Notes: generated by a model from the sequence alone, not told the origin. A stretch of 64,000 bases of DNA from Treponema vincentii (GCF_010365865.1 NZ_CP048020.1:744001-808000), one strand, 5' to 3'. Numbered from the stretch's first letter, positions 1 to 10,653 are shown. Numbers and translations: made by a program.

Positions 1-1270
1 CGCCGCCCACAACACCAAGCTCCCACCGGCCGCCGAAAAAGTCCTTAATACCGGCATCGATGGAACCGACCGGCGTACCGCTCGTCCCGAAGAACAAAAG
101 ACCGTAGATAATCAGCTGGGTCGCGAGCGTCGAAATAAAGGGGTGAATTTTCAGCCACGCCGAAAAGAAGCCCGCAAAAGCGCTGAATATCACACAGAGG
201 ATGATGGAAATTCCGAGCGAAAGCACTACCCGTATCGGCATCGCCAGCGCGGTAAAATCCCACGGCCCCATACCGAAGAATGTTACGATGTTCGTTCCCG
301 GATGGAGAATTAAACCGGTAACGACGGCACCCATCGCGACCATACGCCCGACGCTCAAGTCCGTACCGGCAAGCAAGATAAGTCCCGCAACGCCCAGCGC
401 GTAGAACATACGCACCGAAGATTGCTCCAAAATCGTTAGAATATTGGAAATTGTCAAGAGATTTCCGCTTCCCGACAGCGGAGCCACGATAATACACACC
501 ACAAAGAAAATTGCAATCGCAATGTACAATCCGTTTGCCAAAAAGAACTGCGCGGGGGTAAACTTATAGGCGTAATCCTTTAAGCCGAGTTTAAAATCCT
601 CGGCAAAATTGGTTTTACTGTTGCGCAAATGGATATTTTTCTGTACCCGATCGACATACACCTGATGTTTTGCCGTTTTACATTTTCCGAGCGCTGCCTC
701 ATACTGATTTTTCGCATCAAAAAGCGCGGACTTAAACGCATTGTGTGCAGCGGTCAGTTCCTGCTGCGCTTCCCGCCGTTCTTCCTCGGAGGTTTTGCCC
801 GCAAAAGCGGCGGTAATCTCCTTCTTCTTTTTCTCCGCCGCCTCCGTAATGCTTTGCACCTTCTCCGCGTATTCCTGCTTATACCGCGCCGCCTTTGCAT
901 TTTCATTCTTTTTTACTTCCTGCTCAAAGGCATCGGAAAGCGCATTCACCCGCTGTATCGCTTTATGCGTCAGCTCTTTTTCTTCATCTTTATGCCGCGC
1001 CGCAACGGTCTTAGCATCTTCAATCTCTTTACGATAGGCTGCAATCCGGGTGCTTTTTTCTTCGGCGCTTATCAATTTATTTTTTCGTACGGCGGCAATT
1101 TCCTGCGTCAATGCGGAAACCTTGTTCACTCCGTTTTTGCGCAATGCGTCGAGCCGATCCGTATACTCGGCAAGAACGGCATCTTCCTCCAAGAGCTTTG
1201 CCGTATCCGCCTGCGCAATTTGCTCCTGCGTGAACGTGTACTGTGTGCTATTTTCGGGTGTATCTTTCAT
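1..1270 (-). CDS. mglC: Galactose/methylgalactoside ABC permease MglC, 3' end outside window
   Basis: Membrane permease of the MglABC galactose/glucose importer; the gene runs off the left edge (423 codons visible). ATG at 1268-1270 follows a strong GGAGG ribosome site. Membrane spans begin only near residue 240 (FFLANGLYIAIAIFF), followed by the family signature LLAGTDLSVGRMVA and alternating hydrophobic segments. Residues 1-235 are a hydrophilic, Lys/Glu/Ala/Gln-rich, probably coiled-coil extension; MglC proteins usually start their first span within a few dozen residues. It follows mglA by 57 bases on the same strand. Identity rests on the membrane part and on the neighbouring mglA and mglB; the role of the extension is unknown. 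Confidence 0.85.
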   Translation of the reverse strand, partial: MKDTPENSTQYTFTQEQIAQADTAKLLEEDAVLAEYTDRLDALRKNGVNKVSALTQEIAAVRKNKLISAEEKSTRIAAYRKEIEDAKTVAARHKDEEKELTHKAIQRVNALSDAFEQEVKKNENAKAARYKQEYAEKVQSITEAAEKKKKEITAAFAGKTSEEERREAQQELTAAHNAFKSALFDAKNQYEAALGKCKTAKHQVYVDRVQKNIHLRNSKTNFAEDFKLGLKDYAYKFTPAQFFLANGLYIAIAIFFVVCIIVAPLSGSGNLLTISNILTILEQSSVRMFYALGVAGLILLAGTDLSVGRMVAMGAVVTGLILHPGTNIVTFFGMGPWDFTALAMPIRVVLSLGISIILCVIFSAFAGFFSAWLKIHPFISTLATQLIIYGLLFFGTSGTPVGSIDAGIKDFFGGRWELGVVGG

Positions 1271-1327
1271 CCTATCCTCCGGTAAATTTCCGTGTTCAAT
1301 TATATTTAATGATGTTCAGCTGTCCAA

Positions 1328-2821
1328 TTATAAGTACCGAGCGGAAAGCCGCAGCAGCGCTTCCTGATCGGTGGTAGCGGTATCGACAATACCGGCAAGG
1401 CGGTAGTTCGACATAACGGCAATGCGGTTCGTAATGCCTAAAATTTCCGGCATCTCACTCGAAACAACGATAATTGTCTTTCCCGCTTTCGCCATATTGA
1501 TAATAAGCTGATAAATTTCGTACTTAGCTCCGACGTCGATACCGCGGGTCGGTTCATCAAGCAACAGAATATCGGGCTGGCGTTCAAGCCATTTACCGAT
1601 AATCACCTTCTGCTGATTCCCCCCGCTCAATGCGCTAATCAGCTCATCCGCAGAAACACACTTTGTGTGCATCGTCTTTATTTCACGGTCGGCGGCCTCC
1701 TGCATTTTGCGGTTTGACAGCACACCGAATGTTTTATAGGTTTCAATATTCGCAATAACGGTATTAAATTTAATGGTAGCTTTACCGAACATCCCGTTGA
1801 ACTTCCGCTCCTCGGTTACCAGCGCAAAGTTATAGTCCATCGCCTCCTTCGCATTGGAAAAATGGAGCTTCTTACCGTCCAAGAGCATCTCGCCCGATGC
1901 AATAGTGCGAAGGCCGAAGATACTTTCCAAAAGCTCGCTCCGCCCCGCGCCGACCAGCCCGTACAGCCCGAAAATTTCTCCCTTTTTTACCGTAAAAGAA
2001 ATATCCTTTAGCTGAGGTTCATAGCGGGTCGTAATATTCCGCACCTCAAAATAATCCTCCCCGACCTCATTATCCACATCGGGGAAGCGCTTTTCCAACG
2101 AACGCCCGACCATCGCCGAAATCAATTCATTCATATTCGTGTCATTGATATTCTTTGCCAGCGTCAGCCGCCCGTCACGCAGTACCGCAACCTCGCTGCA
2201 TATCTGAAAAATCTCATCCATTTTATGAGAGATATATACGAAAGACACACCCTTCTTGCTTAACGACCGTACAATAGAAAACAGTTTAATAACTTCCGGT
2301 TCCGTCAAAGAAGAAGTCGGCTCATCCAGCACGATAACCTTCGCGTTATACGAAACAGCCTTCGCAATCTCTACCATCTGCCGCTGCGAAACGGACATTG
2401 TACGCATAATCGTGCGTGCATTCACATTCATTTTAAGAGACGCAAACAGCGCATCCGCATCCTTTTGCATCTTCACTTCATTCACCGCACCGAACCGGAC
2501 AGGATACCTTCCTAAAAAGAGATTATCCATCACAGTACGGTCAAGGCATTGGTTCAGCTCTTGATGCACCATCGCTACGCCGTTTTCCAGCGCATCCTTG
2601 GGAGACTTAAAATCGATCAAGTTATTCTCAAGGAAAAAGCGTCCTTCGTCCTTCGCATAAATCCCGAACAGACACTTCATCATCGTCGATTTTCCGGCGC
2701 CGTTTTCTCCCATCAGTCCGACAACCGCCCCTCTTTTCACCGTCAAACTGATATTTTCCAACACCTTGTTTTTAGCAAAAGACTTTGAAAGATTTTTAAT
2801 TTCAAGTACCGTGTCTTCCAT
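1328..2821 (-). CDS. mglA: Galactose/methylgalactoside ABC importer ATP-binding protein MglA
   Basis: Cytoplasmic double ATPase (497 residues, normal for the family) that powers MglC-mediated uptake of galactose/glucose delivered by MglB. The first nucleotide-binding domain has Walker A GENGAGKST at residues 38-46, a signature SVSQRQMVEIAKA and VLDEPTSSL. The second has a degenerate Walker A (GLVGAGRSELL), a good signature LSGGNQQKV and LLDEPTRGID. This asymmetry is typical of sugar-type importers (MglA/RbsA/XylG). It lies between mglC downstream and the broken Rpn gene upstream, so mglB is separated from it by about 1.5 kb, which is unusual for this operon. Confidence 0.93.
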   Translation of the reverse strand: MEDTVLEIKNLSKSFAKNKVLENISLTVKRGAVVGLMGENGAGKSTMMKCLFGIYAKDEGRFFLENNLIDFKSPKDALENGVAMVHQELNQCLDRTVMDNLFLGRYPVRFGAVNEVKMQKDADALFASLKMNVNARTIMRTMSVSQRQMVEIAKAVSYNAKVIVLDEPTSSLTEPEVIKLFSIVRSLSKKGVSFVYISHKMDEIFQICSEVAVLRDGRLTLAKNINDTNMNELISAMVGRSLEKRFPDVDNEVGEDYFEVRNITTRYEPQLKDISFTVKKGEIFGLYGLVGAGRSELLESIFGLRTIASGEMLLDGKKLHFSNAKEAMDYNFALVTEERKFNGMFGKATIKFNTVIANIETYKTFGVLSNRKMQEAADREIKTMHTKCVSADELISALSGGNQQKVIIGKWLERQPDILLLDEPTRGIDVGAKYEIYQLIINMAKAGKTIIVVSSEMPEILGITNRIAVMSNYRLAGIVDTATTDQEALLRLSARYL

Positions 2822-3045
2822 AGCTATTCCTTACATGGTTTTTTTCGGTTTCGGAGCGCAAAACTCCCTGTGCAGTACATTCAACAACTTTTTTTTCTTC
2901 TTTATACTTACTAATCTTATTATTTGATAATCTCTGTCAGTACTGATATTCTGTCAGAGAAGTGAGGTTTTGGCTACAGCCAAGCTTACCTGCCCTCCAC
3001 GGTTTATTTTATTCACTGCAAGGGCATAAAAACAGCGGAGATACT
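2822..3045. other. Intergenic spacer between mglA and Rpn remnant
   Basis: No gene. It contains a short inverted repeat TTGGCT-AC-AGCCAA near 2972 and direct CTGTCAG repeats near 2935-2960. No convincing promoter for mglA was found, so mglA transcription may come from upstream. Confidence 0.4.
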
Positions 3046-4073
3046 TTATAATGCTTCTACCTCTGCTTTGGAAAGACCAGTCGCTTGGGCAATATTTTCA
3101 ATGGATAAGCCGAATTGCAGAAGATTCTTTGCTGTCTCGACTTTTGCTTGTCGGGAACCGCGTATTTCGCCTTCAGCAAGTCCGAGGGATTTACCTTCAG
3201 CAAGTCCGAGGGATTTACCTTCAGCAAGTCCATGCGCAACACCCGCTTTCCATCCGTCATTCCGAGCATCTCGTTCAATGGTATTTACTAACATATACTC
3301 CCTCCTCAACTCTTCATTTGCTTTTACTTCTTTTATTCGGTGCTCTAACTTTTGGATAAACTCGTCATCGCTGTTCACCTTACCGTTCATGTACTCTAAA
3401 AATACTTTCAACTCCTCATTCTTCTCATACGCCGCCGCTTGACTGTTTATAATGATCTTCGTTATTCCATCATCCAATTTTATCAGGTTATCTTCACTAC
3501 ACATCGTTTTAAAGGTATACACCGGTAGCGCTTTTTTGAGATAGTCAAAGGTGCAGAAAAAGAGAATAAACGTATCAGGAAGACTTTCATACGGTTTACT
3601 TTTTCCTAATAAGCTCACATCAATCGCCGCTTTCGTCAAAAGTGTACATCCTTGTACACTTTTGACGGCGAGTTTCGATAAATCGAAACATCGCTTCTGC
3701 TTAATACGTGCGGCATCCGTGCCGCTACTGAAAATGTATCACAGTACCGCCAAGGATGGCGGTGGTTCCATGCAGTAGCGACGTTTTGCCGAACGGCAAA
3801 ACTCGTGTTTTCCGATAGACACGGATGTCTATCGGAAAACGACATTTCTATGTCATAAATACGTCCGCTGCAATCTTTAGCCCATACGTCAAACCGGACT
3901 CCTTTAGCTCGTCCTGCATCGTCAATTGTCTTTTGCAGCTCTATATCGGTGATTGTTTCTACCTTTCCCTGTAACACTCTATTTAACAGCGTCTTACAGA
4001 TATCCGTGTCTTCCATTACGCGATAGAACATATAGTCATCCGCTATAGTGAGCTCGTCAAAATCTTTTTCCAT
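3046..4073 (-). pseudogene. Rpn-family (PD-(D/E)XK) nuclease/transposase-like gene, interrupted by repeats
   Basis: Two reading-frame pieces belong to one gene. The N-terminal piece (from ATG 4073) runs through LTIADDYMFYRVM to the nuclease core FDVWAKDCSGRIYDIEM. The C-terminal piece resumes at AAIDVSLLGKSKPYESLPDTF and ends with the usual Rpn tail, including three 8-residue GLAEGKSL-type repeats (24-bp DNA repeats at about 3175-3235) and LLQFGLSIENIAQATGLS. The join is occupied by about 210 bp of family A repeat that enters directly after the Glu-Met of the catalytic motif, adds a foreign tail and stops near 3636. Rpn proteins are DNA nucleases linked to RecA-independent recombination; this copy should be inactive. 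Its own promoter-like TTGTTC-N16-TATAAT lies at 4093-4120. Confidence 0.85.
3634..3842. repeat. Family A palindromic elements, two units tail-to-tail inside the Rpn gene
   Basis: In minus orientation the first unit has hairpin 1 (arms GTTTTCCGATAGACA / TGTCTATCGGAAAAC, 3807-3840), hairpin 2 (CGAGTTTTGCC / GGCAAAACGTCG) and the tail CTACTGC...ACCACCGCCATCC. A second unit follows in opposite orientation: tail, hairpin 2 (AGCGATGTTTCG / CGAAACTCGC) and hairpin 1 (CGTCAAAAGTGTAC / GTACACTTTTGACG, 3634-3667). The first unit is nearly identical to the copy inside the other Rpn gene at 33.5 kb. Confidence 0.85.
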
Positions 4074-4092
4074 TATTTTATTCCCTGTTTTT

Positions 4093-4120
4093 ATTATAGC
4101 AAAAAAAGAGGTATGAACAA
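4093..4120 (-). promoter_or_regulatory. Putative promoter of the Rpn remnant
   Basis: On the minus strand: TTGTTC, 16-base spacer ending in TGC, TATAAT, then an AGGGA-like ribosome site and the ATG at 4073. The element arrangement is good; activity is inferred. Confidence 0.5.
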
Positions 4121-4200
4121 CCTGTTATGCCCCATTATAAAACAAGTAAGCTGGTCAAAAAACGCTCCTACGCCTTGACTTATCGAGTAATCGTTCCTCC

Positions 4201-4376
4201 GACTATTTTTACGTCAAGTACCTTGCGCGAGTTTTTTGCAAAACAAAAAAACTCGTGTTCGCCACGGATGCCATCGTTCAGAAACGAACGTCCGTGTACA
4301 CCTGAAAAGGCCGAGTTTTGGCAAAGCCAAAACTCGCGTCAAAGAATTGACACGGCGGTCAATTCTTTGACAATGA
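4201..4376. repeat. Family A palindromic elements directly after mglB stop
   Basis: Reading minus from the mglB stop: hairpin 1 with arms GTCAAAGAATTGAC / GTCAATTCTTTGAC, then hairpin 2 GCGAGTTTTGGC / GCCAAAACTCG, a variable spacer with GGCATCCGTGG, and a second hairpin 2 (ACGAGTTTTTTTG / CAAAAAACTCG). The first hairpin starts within five bases of the stop codon and could act as an mRNA 3' end for mglB. Confidence 0.8.
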
Positions 4377-5703
<1,327 letters not shown>

Positions 5704-5715
5704 AACCTTTTTTAC

Positions 5716-5837
5716 TTTTTGCAAATAGACAGGTATCTACTTCGTTGCTGCGCACAAATTAATCCTCAACGTATCATAGATACGCCTGCGGTTAATTTGT
5801 GCTCGCGCCTCGTATCTATCCTGTCTATTTGCAAAAA
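5716..5837 (-). ncRNA. Family C structured element, copy 1
   Basis: Nested inverted repeat. The outer arms 5716-5733 and 5820-5837 pair over 18 bp, middle arms 5752-5762 and 5792-5802 over 11 bp, inner hairpin 5770-5775 / 5779-5784 over 6 bp. In minus orientation the unpaired motifs are AGATACGAGG, CCGCAGGCGT, GTTGAGGA and AACGAAGTAGAT. All recur at 33.65 kb with different stem sequences. It could be an RNA or a structured DNA repeat. It lies just upstream of the mglB promoter. Confidence 0.65.
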
Positions 5838-6190
5838 AGCTAACGGTGAAAGGCTTTTCAGAACGGACAGGGATGTCCGTGAAATTGAGCAGTAGCGAGT
5901 TTGCTTGCAAACTCGTAGCCCACGAATGTACACGGATGTACACTTCCGGACAGGCTATTTTCAAAAAAGCTAACGGTGAAAGGCTTTTCAGAACGGACAG
6001 GGATGTCCGTGAAATTGAGCAGTAGCGAGTTTGCTTGCAAACTCGTAGCCCACAAATGTACACGGATGTACATTCGTGGGCGGGGATGTCCGTGGTTCCA
6101 TACAGAAGCGAGTTTGCCTACAAACTCGTAGCCCAAGAATGTACAAGGACGGACATTTCTGAACGATGGCATCCCTGTAGCCCCCTGCTC
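5824..6190. repeat. Three family A units; two are 130-bp direct repeats
   Basis: Two copies starting near 5824 and 5954 are almost identical over about 120 bp at an offset of 130; a third, more diverged unit covers about 6080-6180. In minus orientation each has hairpin 2 (CGAGTTTGC / GCAAACTCG), then CTACTGC (CTTCTG in the third) and CACGGACATCCC. The spacer between mglB and the next gene holds no supported gene. Confidence 0.8.
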
Positions 6191-6196
6191 ATGATA

Positions 6197-6225
6197 TTGT
6201 CTTTTCTTGTAACTTCTGTCATAGT
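6197..6225 (+). promoter_or_regulatory. Weak promoter candidate for the beta-helix lipoprotein
   Basis: TTGTCT, 17-base spacer, CATAGT, about 20 bases before the ATG at 6246. The -10 box is poor. Confidence 0.35.
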
Positions 6226-6245
6226 GCGTATTAAGGAGAAACGCT

Positions 6246-8189
6246 ATGCGTAAGTTTATTACTTTTATAACGGTGATCAGTTTCAGCCTTATCTTTGCCT
6301 GTTGTCAGCCGTATGCTGCTGATATTGAGGAGTTTTTAAGTTATTGGTCATCGGAAGCCGCCGTTACCGGTTTTAAGATCAATACGAAATACTATAGAAA
6401 CGATGTAGGCGTTGCGTGTCTCCCTTCGGATCGTGATGCAACGGTCATACTGACGGTGCGAAATCCCAAAAAATTTAAATTTGTCACGCCGACTACTGTC
6501 TTGGATGCGGCAGCCGTTATCCGTTTTCCCGGTCTGTCGTCTCCGCCGTCGCCGGGTACGGATTATACACTCATGCAAAGTGCTCCCGATACCTTGGAGT
6601 TGAGGTATAAAAGCAGCTTTTTAAAAAAGTATGAATGGGGTACCGCCGATATCGGGACGGTCATTACGCTGAAAAGCGATGACGGAAGACCGTTTACGCA
6701 AACTTTCAGCACAAATATAATGGTCAACACCCTGCCGCCTGAGATTACGAAGATAACAATAGCGAAAAGTACGGATCCGACCCCATGTTATGTCGTGTGC
6801 TGTGAAATTAACGGTACCAACATACTTGATCCCGTAAACAGCGGCGACAAGCTGCATGGGGATATCGTTGCGCTTCGCGTTACAGAAGACGGCGGAACGG
6901 AAAAGACCATTCCGATAAGCGTAAATGGTACGGGTTTTGACATAACGCATTCAGACGGAAAACTGTTATCGCGCGCAAACGTCGATCCTTTGTTTTCAGA
7001 CTCTTCTTACGCGGTGCCCTCCGGTCAGTGGGTCGTGTACCTTAGAACGGATATAAAGCCGTATGATCTTACAGCCGCGTTACCCCATACCTACCGCATA
7101 CGGCTCGCCGATAGAAAAAACTTAATGTCGGATGCAAAAGAGACGCATACGCTCGGATATAGTGTGGACACGAGCGGTTCCTCCGAAGCATGGAAAAAGG
7201 TACGGAAGGCAGTGACGGATGTTGCTGCCGGCGGCGTGATAACCTTAAGCGGCACTATTAATGCGACAACCGCCTCTGGCAACCACGGCCATATCGAAAT
7301 ATCAAAAAATCTAACCATTCAGGGGGCGCCCGGCAGTAATCAGCCCACCATCCTTGACGCGCGGCATCTTGGGCCGGCATCGAGTCCGAACATTGCAGCT
7401 TCGCACCGTATCTTTACGGTAAAGGGCGCTGTTGACGTTACGCTGAAAGACCTTACGTTAAAACGCGGCAAGGATGCTGTAGCTGCCAATAAAGTGGGAT
7501 CAGGAGGCGGCGGTATTTGGGCGTCGGCAAACGCAAATCTGACGCTTATCAATGTGACGGTTAAAGACTGTATCAGTAAAGCGCACGGCGGAGGAATACG
7601 ATACGACCATGGCACAGGGAACAAGCACCTTACGATGATAAACTGTAGAATCGAAAATAATACCGTTCAAGATGATGGTGACATTGCAGATTCGTCAGGT
7701 GGCGGTATCAGTCTGCCGTGGTGCCCCTATACGGCGGTAATCGACGGCTGTACTATCTCCGATAACGTCATCGATATGAGTGCCAAAACCGGTTCGGAGC
7801 TGCGCTTAGAAGCCAAAGGTTGCGGTTTAGCTTGCAGCGCTAAACCCGGTTCTATTACCATTATTAAAGGGCATACGGTAATAGAAAACAATCAATGTGC
7901 ACCGCATGCGTCGAAATTCTGTGACTGTAGAGGTATGGGGATTTTTTGTGGGGGCGGTCCCTTGACTATCGGAGAAACCGGCAAAAGCAACGACGAAAGC
8001 CCCGAAATACTGAATCATGGGAACTCAATACCCGCAAGAGTAGATGTTGCCGGAACCGCGTTGTATATAAATGGCGGCACTGTTAGCTGGCAGAGAGGCA
8101 AGATACACAATAACGGCTCCAATCCCAACAATGCTATAAAGAATATCGAGGGGACTCTTTCCAATCTATCGGAAACTAGCCCAAGCTGA
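6246..8189 (+). CDS. Large lipoprotein with right-handed beta-helix domain
   Basis: 647 residues, function unknown. ATG at 6246 has AAGGAG 7 bases upstream. Signal peptide with lipobox-like FACC predicts a lipid-anchored surface or periplasmic protein. Residues about 20-310 are beta-rich domains without recognised motifs. From about residue 325 (AWKKVRKAVTDVAAGGVITL) a parallel beta-helix begins, of the kind seen in pectate-lyase-like proteins, with repeated Asn/Gly turns (NLTIQGAPGSNQPTILDA, VTLKDLTLKRG, ANLTLINVTVKDC, CTISDNVI). Such proteins in spirochaetes are usually called surface lipoproteins. No enzyme active site could be assigned. A family A repeat starts at its stop codon. Confidence 0.75.
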   Translation: MRKFITFITVISFSLIFACCQPYAADIEEFLSYWSSEAAVTGFKINTKYYRNDVGVACLPSDRDATVILTVRNPKKFKFVTPTTVLDAAAVIRFPGLSSPPSPGTDYTLMQSAPDTLELRYKSSFLKKYEWGTADIGTVITLKSDDGRPFTQTFSTNIMVNTLPPEITKITIAKSTDPTPCYVVCCEINGTNILDPVNSGDKLHGDIVALRVTEDGGTEKTIPISVNGTGFDITHSDGKLLSRANVDPLFSDSSYAVPSGQWVVYLRTDIKPYDLTAALPHTYRIRLADRKNLMSDAKETHTLGYSVDTSGSSEAWKKVRKAVTDVAAGGVITLSGTINATTASGNHGHIEISKNLTIQGAPGSNQPTILDARHLGPASSPNIAASHRIFTVKGAVDVTLKDLTLKRGKDAVAANKVGSGGGGIWASANANLTLINVTVKDCISKAHGGGIRYDHGTGNKHLTMINCRIENNTVQDDGDIADSSGGGISLPWCPYTAVIDGCTISDNVIDMSAKTGSELRLEAKGCGLACSAKPGSITIIKGHTVIENNQCAPHASKFCDCRGMGIFCGGGPLTIGETGKSNDESPEILNHGNSIPARVDVAGTALYINGGTVSWQRGKIHNNGSNPNNAIKNIEGTLSNLSETSPS

Positions 8190-8272
8190 ACGGGCAGGGA
8201 TGTCCGTGGGTATAAGCAGTAGCGAGATTTTGCTTTGCAAGAACTCGCCGTTAGCAAATGTACACGGCGGCG
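8190..8272 (-). repeat. Family A unit directly after a stop codon
   Basis: In minus orientation: arms CGCCG / CGGCG around GTACATTTGC, hairpin 2 GCGAGTTCTTGC / GCAAAATCTCGC, TACTGC, then CCCACGGACATCC. It begins one base after the TGA of the lipoprotein gene. Confidence 0.7.
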
Positions 8273-8398
8273 TTCATCAAGGTATACTACCAATTGTCGA
8301 ATATCGTTTACCCCTATAAAGAATCGACACCGATAAAAACACTATGATGCATTTGCTCCCTTATATAACGAAACATCTCGCCGTAAGGCTTTTTCTTG

Positions 8399-8407
8399 TG
8401 GTATACT
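8399..8407 (+). promoter_or_regulatory. Extended -10 box for leaderless recG
   Basis: TGG-TATACT ends 6 bases before the recG ATG (TATACT-GCCCCC-ATG), so a start 7 nt downstream of the box falls on the A of ATG. No ribosome site is present. No clear -35. Confidence 0.55.
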
Positions 8408-8413
8408 GCCCCC

Positions 8414-10573
8414 ATGCTGATTGGAGAAATTCAAGCGCCCGTGTCAAATCTGTATGGGGCGGGGAAAACAACTGTTGAACAACTGAACCGGCTGGGAGTC
8501 TCGACGGTCGGTGATCTACTGCGGCTCTGGCCGCGCGCATGGGAAGATCGTAGTAGGTATAATACGCTCAGCGAATGGAATAAATTTCATAAATTGAATG
8601 TTCCGGTAACGATTATGGATCAGCAATGGTTCGGCTACGGGCGTATGAAAACGCTCAAGTTGATTGTCTGCGATTCGGAAGGAACTCGCGGTGAGTTGGC
8701 GTGCTTTAACCGGCCTTTTTTAGAGAAATCGTTTCCGGAAGGTACAAAGGCGCTGGTCTACGGAAGTTTTTCCGTTAAATACGGATCTATCCAATCGAGT
8801 TCGTTCGATATAGAACAATACGATACGGCGGAGCGCCGTGTTTTGCCGGTATATCCGCTGACGCAGGGATTAACACAGACAAAACTGCGTAAGCTCATTG
8901 AGCAGGCGCTTAATTCGTATGTGCGGGGAATCGATTCCGAGCTTCCCGCCGATGTATTGAATAAATATGGCTACCCCGATAAAAGAACCGTGCTGTTTGC
9001 AATGCATCGCCCCGCTTCCATGCAGGAGGCGGAAAACGCCCGCACTGCGCTTATCTTCGAAGAGTTCTTCATCTATGAAGCGGCTGTCGGTATGCGTGCA
9101 CTTGAGCGGCGCGGTGTGTTGCCGCGTACGCCGGGGGCAAAAGGGCAGGGGAGTGTATTTTCTGCACAGACAGCGAACGGAGACGGTCAAGCAACAGGAG
9201 ATGGGCAAGCAACAGCGGTGCAGGCTGGCGCTTCGGAAGGTGCGGTTCAATCGGCGGAGCCGTTACAGTACGCTTACAGCCCGCTGCAAAAGGAGCTGCT
9301 CTCGCGCCTGCCGTTTACGCTTACCGCAGACCAGCAAGCCGTTACCGCAGAGATTAACGCCGACCTCGACGGAACGGCGCCCGCCGCCCGCCTTATTCAG
9401 GGCGATGTCGGTTCGGGAAAAACCCTTGTTGCATTTTTAGCCTGTTTAAAAGTGATAGAAGGCGGCGGACAGGCGGCGCTGATGGCGCCGACTGAGCTGC
9501 TGGCACGGCAGCACGCCGATAACGCGGCAAAGCTTTTGGAACCGCTCGGCGTACGGCTCGCCTTTTTAACCGGTAACCTCAAAGCGGCGGGACGCTCTCA
9601 GCTGTTACAGCAGCTTGCCTCCGGTAATATCGACCTCATCATCGGTACGCACGCCCTTTTTTCCGCACAGACGCTGTATAAAAACCTGCGTATGGTCGTT
9701 ATTGACGAGCAACACCGCTTCGGTGTACTCCAGCGCTCTGCAATTATCCAAAAGGGCATCGACAGCGGAAAAAAGGCTCCGCATTTTTTGATGATGAGTG
9801 CGACCCCCATTCCGCGGACGCTTGCGCTGTCGATGTTCGGCGACCTCGATATTTCCGTCATCAAAACGATGCCTCCCGGGCGTAAGCCGGTGATTACATA
9901 CGTTGCTCCCGAGAGCAAGGCCGAAAAAGTGTATTATTTTATCGGGCAGGATATCCTTGCCGGAAAGCAAGCCTATTTTGTGTACCCGATTATTGAAGAT
10001 TCGGATACGCTCAGCCTAAAATCGGCGGAAGATATGTTCGCAGAGCTGACTCGGGATTTTCCCCATCACCGGCTTGCGCTCCTGCATTCCAAGGTGCCGG
10101 AGGACGAAGCGCGGGCTATTATGCAGGACTTTCGTTCAGGCGCTATTCACATCCTTGTGGCTACCAGCGTTATTGAAGTCGGTGTCGATGTGCCGAACGC
10201 GACCTGTATGGTCATCGAACACGCCGACCGCTTCGGCCTTTCGGCGTTGCATCAGCTGCGGGGCAGAATCGGGCGGGGCAGCGAGCAATCCTATTGCTTT
10301 TTACTCTATGGGAAAAATATCACCGAAACCGGTATGGCGCGGCTCAAGGTGATGGCAAGCACGACTGACGGGTTTGTTATTGCGGAAGAAGATTTAAAGC
10401 TGCGGGGGCCGGGAGACATCGGCGGCATTGAGCAGTCCGGCTATTGCGGTTTTGAACTTGCCGATCCCATCCGCGACTTTGCGCTATTGGAAAAAGCTCG
10501 CATTGCCGCCTTCGAAATGCTTGCCGCGCAGCGCGGATTAACGCAACGGGAAAGCACAAAGACTGCCGAATAA
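8414..10573 (+). CDS. recG: ATP-dependent DNA helicase RecG
   Basis: Branch-migration helicase that regresses stalled forks and processes recombination intermediates in the cytoplasm. 719 residues from ATG 8414. The N-terminal wedge/OB domain (LIGEIQAPVSNLYGAGKTT) is followed by the superfamily 2 motor: Walker A GDVGSGKT at 330-337, DEQHRFG near 430, MSATPIPRTL, and the C-terminal TSVIEVGVDVP and HQLRGRIGRG motifs. Residues about 239-284 are a low-complexity Gly/Ala/Gln/Asp-rich insert (DGQATGDGQATA) between wedge and motor domains, unusual for RecG. The start was chosen over a TTG 18 bases earlier because of the N-terminus and the -10 box. Confidence 0.95.
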   Translation: MLIGEIQAPVSNLYGAGKTTVEQLNRLGVSTVGDLLRLWPRAWEDRSRYNTLSEWNKFHKLNVPVTIMDQQWFGYGRMKTLKLIVCDSEGTRGELACFNRPFLEKSFPEGTKALVYGSFSVKYGSIQSSSFDIEQYDTAERRVLPVYPLTQGLTQTKLRKLIEQALNSYVRGIDSELPADVLNKYGYPDKRTVLFAMHRPASMQEAENARTALIFEEFFIYEAAVGMRALERRGVLPRTPGAKGQGSVFSAQTANGDGQATGDGQATAVQAGASEGAVQSAEPLQYAYSPLQKELLSRLPFTLTADQQAVTAEINADLDGTAPAARLIQGDVGSGKTLVAFLACLKVIEGGGQAALMAPTELLARQHADNAAKLLEPLGVRLAFLTGNLKAAGRSQLLQQLASGNIDLIIGTHALFSAQTLYKNLRMVVIDEQHRFGVLQRSAIIQKGIDSGKKAPHFLMMSATPIPRTLALSMFGDLDISVIKTMPPGRKPVITYVAPESKAEKVYYFIGQDILAGKQAYFVYPIIEDSDTLSLKSAEDMFAELTRDFPHHRLALLHSKVPEDEARAIMQDFRSGAIHILVATSVIEVGVDVPNATCMVIEHADRFGLSALHQLRGRIGRGSEQSYCFLLYGKNITETGMARLKVMASTTDGFVIAEEDLKLRGPGDIGGIEQSGYCGFELADPIRDFALLEKARIAAFEMLAAQRGLTQRESTKTAE

Positions 10574-10578
10574 AAAAA

Positions 10579-10610
10579 GAGCGGCCTTATGGGGACATAT
10601 AAGACCGCTC
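10579..10610 (-). terminator. Intrinsic terminator of the ZinT-like gene
   Basis: Arms GAGCGG-CTTAT / ATAAG-CCGCTC with a run of seven T on the minus strand after the stem. It lies between convergent recG and the ZinT-like gene and may also slow recG readthrough. Confidence 0.8.
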
Positions 10611-10653
10611 AAAAACTTATTTTGGGAGAAATAAATTCCTACTCTTCATCAGG

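Noticed and set aside
629-1367. Plus-strand ORFs opposite mglC and mglA
   Set aside because: Hydrophobic shadows of a strongly supported minus-strand gene; no ribosome sites.
5737-6253. ORFs inside the 5.7-6.2 kb repeat block
   Set aside because: They differ only by repeat phase and lack ribosome sites; the sequence is palindromic repeat.
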